From assembly GCA_046081125.1 (NCBI GenBank), contig JBJTVH010000125.1, positions 1 to 64,000 of the forward strand: a DNA stretch of 64,000 nt, given 5' to 3'. Position numbers and translations under genes: made by a program. Every line of letters starts with the position of its first letter. The stretch's first letter is position 1. This document shows positions 26,271-33,561 of the stretch, piece by piece. This DNA is from JBEIFW01 sp046081125. GTDB taxonomy: Bacteria; Actinomycetota; Acidimicrobiia; Acidimicrobiales; Ilumatobacteraceae. The notes beneath the pieces were generated by a model. The model did no database searches and was not told the DNA's origin. It saw only the letters and a list, made by a program, of their open reading frames with translations.

Positions 26271-26678
26271 GTGCGCGACGAGCTGGAGGCCCGCTGGGCG
26301 GATCTGGGTGACTTCATCCGGGCCCAGCGCGAGCTCACCCGAATGTCGGTGCGACGCCTCGCCGAGCTGACCGGCGTGTCGAACCCCTACCTGAGCCAGA
26401 TCGAGCGTGGGCTGCGCAAGCCGTCGGCCGACGTCCTCCAGCAGATCGCCAAGGGCCTCAACATCACCGCCGAGGCGCTCTACGTGCGGGCAGGCATCCT
26501 CGGCGAGGAACTCCCGGCGCTCGACACCCGCCAAGTGATCGGCGCCGATCCGCACCTGACGCAGGAGCAGCGCGCCAGCCTGCTCGCCGTGTACGACTCG
26601 TTCGTGCTGGCGAACGGGGCCCGGTCCGCAGCCCCGGCGGGTGGCGTGGAATCGAACGGCACCGGCGGGGGTTGGTAG
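26271..26678 (+). CDS. XRE-family helix-turn-helix regulator
   Basis: A 135-residue regulator whose residues 12-68 are a Cro/C1-type HTH: FIRAQRELTRMSVRRLAEL, then VSNPYLSQIERGLRKPSADV. The C-terminal part is short and glycine-rich with no ligand domain. GTG start, with TACCCT 8 bases upstream. Three 14-bp tandem repeats cover its promoter. The mshA-like gene begins 4 bases after its stop, so the two are one transcript and this protein may control mycothiol synthesis; that is inference from position. Confidence 0.87.
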   Translation: MRDELEARWADLGDFIRAQRELTRMSVRRLAELTGVSNPYLSQIERGLRKPSADVLQQIAKGLNITAEALYVRAGILGEELPALDTRQVIGADPHLTQEQRASLLAVYDSFVLANGARSAAPAGGVESNGTGGGW

Positions 26679-26682
26679 CGCC

Positions 26683-27894
26683 GTGCGGGTCGCGATGCTC
26701 TCGCTCCACACCTCCCCGCTGGTGCAACCGGGCCAGGGCGACGGCGGAGGCATGAACGTCTACGTGCGCGAACTCGTCGCTGCGCTCGCCCAACTCGGCG
26801 TCGAGGTCTGCGTCTACACCCGGACCTGGCGGAGCGGTCTGGCCCGGGAGGTGGTCGTCGAGCCCGGCTTCCGGGTGGTCCACGTCGACGCCGGGTCGCC
26901 GGATCTGCCGAAAGAGGCGCTCGGCGGCACTGTCGAGGCCTTCACCGATGCCGTGGTCGACCACCTCCGGGACCACTTCCGGGCTGACGTGCTCCACGCC
27001 AACTATTGGCTGTCGGGCCTGGCCGGGCATCGCATCAAGCACCTCCTGGACCTCCCGCTGGTGACGACCTTCCACACCCTGGCGCGGGTGAAGGCCGAAG
27101 GTGGCGACCCCGAGCCCGAGCATCGGATGACCGGCGAGGCCGAGGTGATCGGCTGCACGGATGCGATCTGCGTGTCCTGCGACGAAGAGGAGCGCCAGTT
27201 CCGCCGGCTCTACGGCGATCCGCCCGGACGCGTCGAGATCGTCGCCCCCGGGGTCGAGCACGCACTGTTCGGGCCCGGGAGCCGGGCCGGTGCTCGTCGG
27301 GCGATCGGCGTCGCACCCGATCGGCCCCTGGTGGTGTTTGCCGGGCGGATCCAGCCGCTCAAGGGGGCCGACGTCGCCGTTCGGATGCTTGCGTCGCTCG
27401 AGCGGCGCGACGCCCAACTGCTCATCGTGGGCGGTGCGAGCGGCAACGACGGCGATGCCGAGGTGGCCCGGGTGCACCGGCTGGTATCGGCCCTCGGCCT
27501 CGACGATCGGGTCCGCTTCGACCCGCCCCAACCGCACCACCTGCTCGCGGGCTACTACCGGGCCGCCGACGTCGTGGTCGTCCCGAGCCGGTCCGAGAGC
27601 TTCGGGCTCGTCGCGATCGAAGCGGCCGCCTGCGGCACGCCCGTCGTCGCTGCCGACGTCGGCGGGCTGCGGACCCTGGTCGACGACGGCCGCACCGGGT
27701 TCCTTATCCCGACCCGGGATCCCGATGCCTACGCCTGGGCGGTCGACCGGCTGCTCGCCCAGCCGCAGCTCGCCGACGAGCTCGGCGGCCGGGGCGCGCT
27801 GCGGGCACGCCGGTACACGTGGACCGCTGCGGCCCGCCGGCTGGCCGAGGTGATGGTGGAATTGACCGAGCACGCCGGTGTGCTGTGCGGGTGA
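26683..27894 (+). CDS. mshA: D-inositol-3-phosphate glycosyltransferase (MshA-like)
   Basis: MshA starts mycothiol synthesis by joining GlcNAc to inositol-3-phosphate. The 403-residue GT4 glycosyltransferase has the MshA N-terminal signature HTSPLVQPGQGDGGGMNVYV, then HANYWLSGLAG, VTTFHTLARVK and the GT-B catalytic stretch SRSESFGLVAIEAAACGTPV. The GTG at 26683 lies just after the XRE stop. The next gene is a YbjN-domain protein, as in the mycobacterial mshA locus, which supports the call. The other mycothiol genes are not recognised here, though a PIG-L deacetylase lies 21 kb away. Confidence 0.88.
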   Translation: MRVAMLSLHTSPLVQPGQGDGGGMNVYVRELVAALAQLGVEVCVYTRTWRSGLAREVVVEPGFRVVHVDAGSPDLPKEALGGTVEAFTDAVVDHLRDHFRADVLHANYWLSGLAGHRIKHLLDLPLVTTFHTLARVKAEGGDPEPEHRMTGEAEVIGCTDAICVSCDEEERQFRRLYGDPPGRVEIVAPGVEHALFGPGSRAGARRAIGVAPDRPLVVFAGRIQPLKGADVAVRMLASLERRDAQLLIVGGASGNDGDAEVARVHRLVSALGLDDRVRFDPPQPHHLLAGYYRAADVVVVPSRSESFGLVAIEAAACGTPVVAADVGGLRTLVDDGRTGFLIPTRDPDAYAWAVDRLLAQPQLADELGGRGALRARRYTWTAAARRLAEVMVELTEHAGVLCG

Positions 27895-27901
27895 TTCCGT
27901 C

Positions 27902-28360
27902 GTGAGCGAACTCCACGACGAGTACTCCCTCGGGGTGTTCGCGGTCCAGATCGACGACTGGCTCGAGCACGCTCGCACCACCAACCCGACCGTCGCTGCC
28001 GTCGACCGTGACGATACGGGCGTGACCCGCTGGTTCGTGCGGATGCGGGGCGAGGCGAAGGAGTTCACGACCGTGTGGCTGACGCTCGGCCAACGGACCC
28101 TGCGGTACGAGACGTACGTGATGCCCGCGCCCGAGGAGCGGGCCGAGGAGTTGTACGAGCAGGTTCTGCGGCGCAACGACCGGCTCGTCGGCGTCCATTT
28201 CTCGATCGGGGCCGAGGACGCGCTGTTCCTCCGGGGGGAGCTCCCGCTCGTTGCGCTGTCGGAGCCGGAGCTCGATCGGATCCTGGGCACGATGTTCGCG
28301 ACGGTCGAGCAGCTGTTCCCGATCCTGATCCGGATCGGCTTCGCGAGCCGGTTCGCCTGA
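27902..28360 (+). CDS. YbjN-domain protein (mycobacterial Rv0487-like)
   Basis: A 152-residue protein of the YbjN family, whose members have a type III secretion chaperone-like fold and no settled function. The segments FTTVWLTLGQRTLRYETYVMP and VLRRNDRLVGVHFSIGAEDALFL are typical. It follows mshA by 7 bases, matching the mshA-Rv0487 order in mycobacteria, so a link to mycothiol synthesis is plausible but untested. Start is GTG. Confidence 0.85.
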   Translation: MSELHDEYSLGVFAVQIDDWLEHARTTNPTVAAVDRDDTGVTRWFVRMRGEAKEFTTVWLTLGQRTLRYETYVMPAPEERAEELYEQVLRRNDRLVGVHFSIGAEDALFLRGELPLVALSEPELDRILGTMFATVEQLFPILIRIGFASRFA

Positions 28361-28430
28361 GCAGCCCTCGGGCGACACCCCGCGGCGCTTCCGGATCCCG
28401 CGACCCGGCGCACCCCTGGTGGCACAACCA

Positions 28431-28479
28431 GTCCGGACGGGCGGTGTGCGTCGGGGACGCCGGCACCACCCGTCCGGAC
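28431..28479. promoter_or_regulatory. Long inverted repeat before proC
   Basis: Arms 28431-28446 and 28464-28479 match over 16 bases with one mismatch, separated by 17 bases. Each arm begins or ends with the palindrome GTCCGGAC, so the site also has two 8-bp palindromes 40 bases apart. It ends 4 bases before the proC -10 box TACGGT. It may be an operator pair, or a terminator for the mshA unit. Confidence 0.5.
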
Positions 28480-28496
28480 GCCCTACGGTCGGGGTC

Positions 28497-29309
28497 GTGC
28501 ACGAGGTGGACCTGGTCGTGGTCGGTGGCGGGAACATGGGCGCAGCGCTGGTCGACGGCCTGCTCGCGCAGCGGTGGTGCCCTCCCGAGCGGCTCGCCGT
28601 CGTCGAGATCGACGAGGCGCGCCGAGGGTGGTTGGCCGCGGGGCGCCCCGGGGTGGTCGTCGTGGCGTCGGTCGAGTCGGTGACGCCGAAGGCCGGGATC
28701 GTTGCCGTCAAGCCCGGGGACGTGCCTGCCGCGGGAGAGGCGCTCGGACGCGCCGGCGCCCGGCGTGTGCTGTCGGTGGCGGCCGGCGTGACGCTCGCCC
28801 GGCTCGAGGCTGCGGTCGGGCCGGGGGTCGCGGTCGTGCGGGCGATGCCCAACACCCCGGCACTCGTCGGCCAGGGCGTGGCGGCGATCGCCGGCGGGTC
28901 CGAGGCCGACGCTGCCGACCTCGACTGGGCCGAATCGGTCCTGCGGGCGGTCGGGACCGTGGTGCGGGTGCCCGAGTACCAGCTCGATGCCGTGACCGGC
29001 GTGAGCGGTTCCGGCCCGGCCTATCTGTTCCTGGTCGCCGAAGCACTGATCGATGCCGGGGTGCTGAACGGGCTGTCGAGGCCGGTCGCCCGGTCGCTCG
29101 TGACCCAGCTCTTCGTCGGTTCGGCGGCGCTGCTCGCCGCCGGTCCCGGGGGGCCCGAAGGCCTTCGGCACGACGTCACGTCGCCCGGAGGCACGACGGC
29201 GGCCGGGTTGCACGCGCTCGAACGGGCGGCGGTGCGGGCCGCGATCGCGGAGGCGGTGAGCGCCGCGACCGCCCGGAGCAGGGAGCTCGGTCGCCCCGCC
29301 CCCGGCTGA
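28497..29309 (+). CDS. proC: Pyrroline-5-carboxylate reductase
   Basis: ProC performs the last step of proline synthesis, reducing pyrroline-5-carboxylate with NAD(P)H. The 270-residue protein has the Rossmann loop VVVGGGNMG at the start, then VVRAMPNTPALVGQG and the C-terminal signature VTGVSGSGPAYLFLVAEAL and LRHDVTSPGGTTAAGL. A TACGGT box lies 7 bases before the GTG at 28497, so the mRNA is probably leaderless. A second GTG three codons later is possible. Confidence 0.93.
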   Translation: MHEVDLVVVGGGNMGAALVDGLLAQRWCPPERLAVVEIDEARRGWLAAGRPGVVVVASVESVTPKAGIVAVKPGDVPAAGEALGRAGARRVLSVAAGVTLARLEAAVGPGVAVVRAMPNTPALVGQGVAAIAGGSEADAADLDWAESVLRAVGTVVRVPEYQLDAVTGVSGSGPAYLFLVAEALIDAGVLNGLSRPVARSLVTQLFVGSAALLAAGPGGPEGLRHDVTSPGGTTAAGLHALERAAVRAAIAEAVSAATARSRELGRPAPG

Positions 29310-29341
29310 CGAGATCGTGAACAGATTCTCATACGTGACCC

Positions 29342-29371
29342 TTGTCATAGAAAGAAGAAGTGACCTAATCT
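29342..29371 (+). promoter_or_regulatory. Promoter of candidate small RNA
   Basis: TTGTCA (29342-29347) and TAATCT (29366-29371) are 18 bases apart in an unusually AT-rich patch after proC. No start codon with a supported frame follows, but an intrinsic terminator lies about 100 bases downstream. Confidence 0.6.
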
Positions 29372-29377
29372 GCGTCC

Positions 29378-29480
29378 AACAGCGCCCGCCTCCTCCGGTC
29401 GTCGGGGGGTGGTCGGAGTAGGTGTGGCTGCTTCTCAGAGCCGGTGCCATCGGGGGGATGGCACCGGCTCTGCGGTTTTT
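29378..29480 (+). ncRNA. Candidate small RNA with two six-base G loops
   Basis: The segment between a good promoter and an intrinsic terminator is about 100 bases and has no convincing ORF. It folds into CTCCG...CGGAG (29393-29418) and the terminator hairpin (29437-29471); each loop region holds a run of six G. Read on the other strand these are two hairpins with C6 loops, the hallmark of the actinobacterial 6C RNA motif. Promoter and terminator polarity favour the plus strand, so membership in 6C is unproven. In either orientation this is the best RNA gene candidate in the window. Confidence 0.5.
29437..29480 (+). terminator. Intrinsic terminator
   Basis: Arms AGAGCCGGTGCCATC and GATGGCACCGGCTCT are perfectly complementary over 15 bases with a five-G loop, followed by GCGG and five T. 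This is the clearest Rho-independent terminator in the window. Confidence 0.9.
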
Positions 29481-29507
29481 CCGGGCGGGGCCTAGCGTGC
29501 GCTTTCC

Positions 29508-30386
29508 ATGGCACGGCGCTACGGCAACATCTCGTTCCTGACCGACTACGGCACGGTCGACGAATTCGTCGGGGTGGTGCACGCCGTGATCGCCGACCTC
29601 GCCCCGCATGCCCGGGTGATCGACCTCACGCACCAGATCCCAGCCCACGACGTGCGGGCCGGTGCGTTGGCCCTGGTACGGGCGGTGCAATACCTCCCGA
29701 GCGGTGTCGTGCTCGCTGTCGTCGATCCCGGCGTCGGCACGGCACGCAAGGCGATCGCGGTCGAGGTGGCGGGCGGCGAGGCGGTGTTCGTCGGCCCCGA
29801 CAACGGCTTGCTCGCGCCGGCGATCGCGATGTGCGGGGGCGGGGAGCGCGCGGTGCTGCTCACCAACCCCGGCTTCCAGCTCCCGGCGCCGGGGGTGACT
29901 TTCGCCGGCCGCGACGTGTTCGCGCCCGCCGACGCGCACCTGTGCAACGGGGTCGACCTTGCCGAGCTCGGCGAGCCGGTGGACCCGGGCGTCCTGCTCC
30001 CGGGCATCGTCCCGTTGCCCCGCCCCGAGGCCGGCTCGATCGTGTGCGAGATCCTCTGGGTGGACCGGTTCGGGAACTGCCAGCTCAACGTCGGCCCCGA
30101 GGACGTCGACGGCTGGGGCGACCGGGTGCGCCTGCGCTACGCCGACACGACGAGAGCGGCGACCGTGTCGGCCACCTACGGCACGATCGGCGGCGGCATC
30201 GGTCTGGTCGTCGATTCCTACGGGATGCTCTCGGTGTGTCTGGACCGCCGGTCCGCCGCCGACGAGTTGGGGCTCGCCGTCGGTGACGCCGTCACCCTCG
30301 CCCGACTCGACGGTGACCACGGTGACGAAGGCACCGCCGGTGACGGCGGCATCTCGGTCCGGCTCGGCCCGCCCACTCGCCGATAG
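29508..30386 (+). CDS. SAM hydroxide adenosyltransferase (DUF62 family)
   Basis: These enzymes hydrolyse S-adenosylmethionine to adenosine and methionine and are related to fluorinases and chlorinases. The 292-residue protein has SFLTDYGTVDEFVGVVHAVI, VIDLTHQIPAHDVRAGAL, VVDPGVGTARKAIAVE and GPDNGLLAPA. The motif WVDRFGNCQLNV marks the C-terminal domain. The halogenating enzymes have a specific insertion loop; none is obvious, so hydrolase is the default. A TAGCGT box lies 9 bases before the ATG. Confidence 0.9.
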   Translation: MARRYGNISFLTDYGTVDEFVGVVHAVIADLAPHARVIDLTHQIPAHDVRAGALALVRAVQYLPSGVVLAVVDPGVGTARKAIAVEVAGGEAVFVGPDNGLLAPAIAMCGGGERAVLLTNPGFQLPAPGVTFAGRDVFAPADAHLCNGVDLAELGEPVDPGVLLPGIVPLPRPEAGSIVCEILWVDRFGNCQLNVGPEDVDGWGDRVRLRYADTTRAATVSATYGTIGGGIGLVVDSYGMLSVCLDRRSAADELGLAVGDAVTLARLDGDHGDEGTAGDGGISVRLGPPTRR

Positions 30387-30395
30387 CCTTTCCCG

Positions 30396-30584
30396 GTGCG
30401 TCCGGCCACGACACTCGCCCTTGCGCTGCTGCTCGTCGCGATCATGGTCGCCGCGGTGTTCTCCCTGTTCGTGCTGCGGGACGACGGCGGTCCTGCGTGC
30501 CCCGGCGGCGCCCTCCAGCGGGCCGACGGCACCTGTCCGCCCGCTGCGTCGACGGTCGTGAACCCCACGACGACCAGGGCGTGA
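30396..30584 (+). CDS. Small single-span membrane protein
   Basis: A 62-residue protein with one hydrophobic helix at about residues 6-26 (LALALLLVAIMVAAVFSLFV), followed by a short tail with two cysteines (ACPGGALQRADGTCPP) and a Ser/Thr/Pro end. A TAGCCT box, which includes the upstream stop codon, lies 6 bases before the GTG, matching other leaderless genes here. No family is recognised. It could be a membrane anchor or secreted small protein. Confidence 0.6.
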   Translation: MRPATTLALALLLVAIMVAAVFSLFVLRDDGGPACPGGALQRADGTCPPAASTVVNPTTTRA

Positions 30585-30621
30585 GCACCCTCCTAGGCTT
30601 GAGCGGTCCGCAGGAGGCCGC

Positions 30622-32103
30622 GTGAACCTGGCGAACATCATCGATCCGCATCCCGACGACTCCGTCGCCCTCGTCTGGCAGGGGCGACCGACCACCTACG
30701 GCGAGCTTCGCCGGCGGGCCGCCGGGTTGCGCGGCGGTCTGTCGGCGCTCGGTGTCGGCAGCGGCGATCGTGTCGTGCTGCTGCTGTCGAACAAGCCGGC
30801 GTTCGTCGAGACCTACCTGGCCGTCCTCGGTCTTGGCGCGGTCGCCGTGCCGCTCAACGCCACCGACCCGGCTGCGGTCTTCGCCGACGAGGTGGCCACC
30901 GTCGGCGCCTCGGTGGTCGTGGTCGGACGGGTCGCGCAGGCCGCATGGACGGCCGTCGACCCGGCCGCAGTGCCGAGCGTCCGCCACGTCGTGTCGGTGA
31001 ACGGCCTGGCGGGTGCGGAATCCCTCGACGACCTCGCCGGTCACGAGCCGGTGCCGGTGGCCGACCTCGAGCCCGAGCATCTCGCTGTCCTGCTGTTCAC
31101 CAGCGGCACGGCTGGAGCCCCGAAGGCGGCGATGCTTTCGCACCGCAACCTGCTGTCGAACCTGTCGCAGGGCGAGCTGAGTCCGGACCGGTTCCGGCGG
31201 GACGACGTCGTGTACGGGATCCTGCCGCTCAACCACATTTTCGGGCTCAACGTGGTGCTCGCCCAGACCCTCGCCAAGGGCGGCTCGATCGTGCTGGTGC
31301 AGCGCTTCGACCCGGCCACGGCCCTCGACACGATCCGCGACCGGAAGGTGACGATCATCCCGGGTGCGCCGCCGATGTGGACGGCGTGGGCGGCCATGCC
31401 CGCCGATCCGACGGCGTTCGCCTCGGTGCGCCTCGCCCTGACCGGTGCCGCCAAGATGCCCGAGGACGCGATGGCCGACCTTCGGCGGAAGTTCGGCGTC
31501 GCGTTGCGCGAGGGCTACGGGCTCACGGAGGCGGCGCCCGTGGTAACCACCTCGACGGGGATCGAGCCCCGGCCCGGCTCGGTGGGCAAGGCGCTCGACG
31601 GCGTGGAGTTGCGGCTCGTCGGCCCGGACGGCGACGACGTGCTCGACGGTGATTCGGGCGAGATCTGGGTGCGCGGGCCGAACGTGTTCCTCGGCTACTG
31701 GAACGATCCGGCGGCGACCGCCCGGGTCCTCACGCCGGACGGCTGGCTCAAGACCGGCGACGTCGCCACGGTGGACGCCGAGGGCTATCTCTACCTGGTC
31801 GACCGGGCCAAGGACCTGATCATCGTGTCCGGGTTCAACGTGTATCCGGCCGAGGTGGAGTCCGCGCTGGGCGACCACCCGGCCGTGGCCGAGGCGGCGG
31901 TGATCGGGGTGCCGCACCCGCACACCGGTGAGGCGGTCAAGGCGTACGTCGTGTTGCGCCCCGGCGCCAGCGCCAACGAGGAGCAGCTGATCGACCACTG
32001 CCACGAGCTCCTCGCCCGCTACAAGTGCCCCTCGAAGGTCCTCGTCGTCGACGAACTGCCCCACGGGCTCGGCGGCAAGCTGCTGCGTCGAGCGCTGCGC
32101 TGA
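30622..32103 (+). CDS. Long-chain fatty-acid-CoA ligase / AMP-dependent synthetase
   Basis: An ANL-superfamily ligase that activates a carboxylic acid as acyl-AMP and transfers it to CoA. Adenylation motifs are all present in 493 residues: LLFTSGTAGAPKAAMLSHRN, GYGLTEAAPV, WLKTGDVATVDAEGYLYLVDR and VSGFNVYPAEVES. The catalytic C-terminal lysine is in LGGKLLRRALR. It starts at GTG after AGGAGG. Chain-length preference cannot be read, but it probably feeds fatty-acid metabolism beside the Ccr gene. Confidence 0.92.
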   Translation: MNLANIIDPHPDDSVALVWQGRPTTYGELRRRAAGLRGGLSALGVGSGDRVVLLLSNKPAFVETYLAVLGLGAVAVPLNATDPAAVFADEVATVGASVVVVGRVAQAAWTAVDPAAVPSVRHVVSVNGLAGAESLDDLAGHEPVPVADLEPEHLAVLLFTSGTAGAPKAAMLSHRNLLSNLSQGELSPDRFRRDDVVYGILPLNHIFGLNVVLAQTLAKGGSIVLVQRFDPATALDTIRDRKVTIIPGAPPMWTAWAAMPADPTAFASVRLALTGAAKMPEDAMADLRRKFGVALREGYGLTEAAPVVTTSTGIEPRPGSVGKALDGVELRLVGPDGDDVLDGDSGEIWVRGPNVFLGYWNDPAATARVLTPDGWLKTGDVATVDAEGYLYLVDRAKDLIIVSGFNVYPAEVESALGDHPAVAEAAVIGVPHPHTGEAVKAYVVLRPGASANEEQLIDHCHELLARYKCPSKVLVVDELPHGLGGKLLRRALR

Positions 32104-32168
32104 GCGGGCTCGATCGCGCCGGTCGCTGACCCTTTCGGCTTGAAGCTACCGGTGGGTAACCTCCGGGG

Positions 32169-33509
32169 ATGGACCAGATCCGAGATGCCATCCTCGCCGG
32201 GGCCTCCGGTCAGGAGCTCGCTGCCCTCCCCCTCCCCGAGTCCTACCGTGCCGCCACGGTCTGGCGTGAGGACGTCGGCATGTTCGACGGTGTCGCCTCG
32301 CCCGACAAAGACCCTCGGCGCAGCATCCGCATCACGGAAGTGGCCACCCCCGAGCTGGCGCCCGACGAGGTCTACCTCGCCGTGATGGCCAGCTCGATCA
32401 ACTTCAACACCGTGTGGTCGTCGGTGTTCGAGCCGGTGCCCACCTTCGGCTTCCAGGACCGCATGGCCCGCGAGAGCGAGTGGGCGGCCCGTCACAGGCT
32501 CCCCTACCAGGTGATCGGCTCCGACGCCTCGGCCGTGGTGCTTCGGGTCGGGTCCGCCGTGCGCAACTGGAAGCCGGGTGATCGCGTCGTGGTGCACTGC
32601 AACCACGTCGACGACCAGGACCCCTCCGCCCACGATGATTCGATGCTCGCCGCCAACCAGCGGATCTGGGGCTACGAGACCAACTTCGGCGGCCTGGCCG
32701 ACCTGTCGATCGTGAAGGCCAACCAGCTGATGCCCAAGCCGGCCCACCTCACCTGGGAGGAGGCCGCGGTCAACGCCCTGTGCAATTCGACCAGCTACCG
32801 GATGCTGGTGGGCAACAACGGCGCCCGCATGAAGCAGGGCGACGTGGTGTTCGTCTGGGGTGCGACCGGCGGCATCGGCGGCTATGCGGTGCAGTACGTG
32901 CTCAACGGGGGCGGCATCCCCGTCGGCGTCGTCTCGTCGCCGGAGAAGGCCAAGCTCCTCGACGACCTCGGCGTCGAGGCGGTGATCGATCGCAAGGCGG
33001 CCGGCTACCGGTTCTGGTCCGACGAGCACACCCAGGACGAAGGCGAGTGGCGCCGGCTGGGCAAGGACGTCCGGGCCCTCGTCGGCGACGACCCCGACAT
33101 CGTGTTCGAGCACCCGGGCCGCTCCACCATGGGGGCGTCGGTGTTCATCTGCAAGCGGGGTGGCACCGTGGTCACGTGCGCGGCGACCGCGGGATACATG
33201 GTCGAGTTCGACAACCGGCACTTCTGGATGAAGCTGAAACGGCTCGTGGCCAGCCACTTCGCCAACTACGCCGAGGCGTGGCAGGCCAACCGGCTGATCA
33301 AGCTCGGCAAGATCCAGCCGCTGCTGTCGGCGGTCTACCCGCTCGTCGACACCGGCGAGGCGGCCCGGCGAATCCACCGCAACGAACACGAGGGCAAGAT
33401 CGGCGTCCTGTGCCTCGCTCCTCGCGAAGGCCTCGGGATCGACGATCCGGAGCTCCGGGCCAAGATCGGCGAGGACCGCATCACGCTGTTCCGCCGTCAC
33501 GGCGGCTGA
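32169..33509 (+). CDS. ccr: Crotonyl-CoA carboxylase/reductase
   Basis: Ccr reductively carboxylates crotonyl-CoA to ethylmalonyl-CoA with NADPH and CO2, the key step of the ethylmalonyl-CoA pathway. The 446-residue protein is a long-form MDR oxidoreductase. Family-defining segments include SSINFNTVWSSVFEPVPTF near residue 77, WGYETNFGGLADLSIVKANQ near 165, VWGATGGIGGYAVQYVLNGG near 230 and SHFANYAEAWQANRLI near 365, covering the Asn, Glu and His positions used for CO2 binding. TAACCT lies 6 bases before the ATG. No mutase or mesaconyl-CoA enzyme is nearby, so it may instead supply ethylmalonyl-CoA extender units. Confidence 0.93.
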   Translation: MDQIRDAILAGASGQELAALPLPESYRAATVWREDVGMFDGVASPDKDPRRSIRITEVATPELAPDEVYLAVMASSINFNTVWSSVFEPVPTFGFQDRMARESEWAARHRLPYQVIGSDASAVVLRVGSAVRNWKPGDRVVVHCNHVDDQDPSAHDDSMLAANQRIWGYETNFGGLADLSIVKANQLMPKPAHLTWEEAAVNALCNSTSYRMLVGNNGARMKQGDVVFVWGATGGIGGYAVQYVLNGGGIPVGVVSSPEKAKLLDDLGVEAVIDRKAAGYRFWSDEHTQDEGEWRRLGKDVRALVGDDPDIVFEHPGRSTMGASVFICKRGGTVVTCAATAGYMVEFDNRHFWMKLKRLVASHFANYAEAWQANRLIKLGKIQPLLSAVYPLVDTGEAARRIHRNEHEGKIGVLCLAPREGLGIDDPELRAKIGEDRITLFRRHGG

Positions 33510-33561
33510 CCGGCGGGGGCGCCGTCGAAATGACGTGATACCCCTTTGCCAGCATGGGGAG

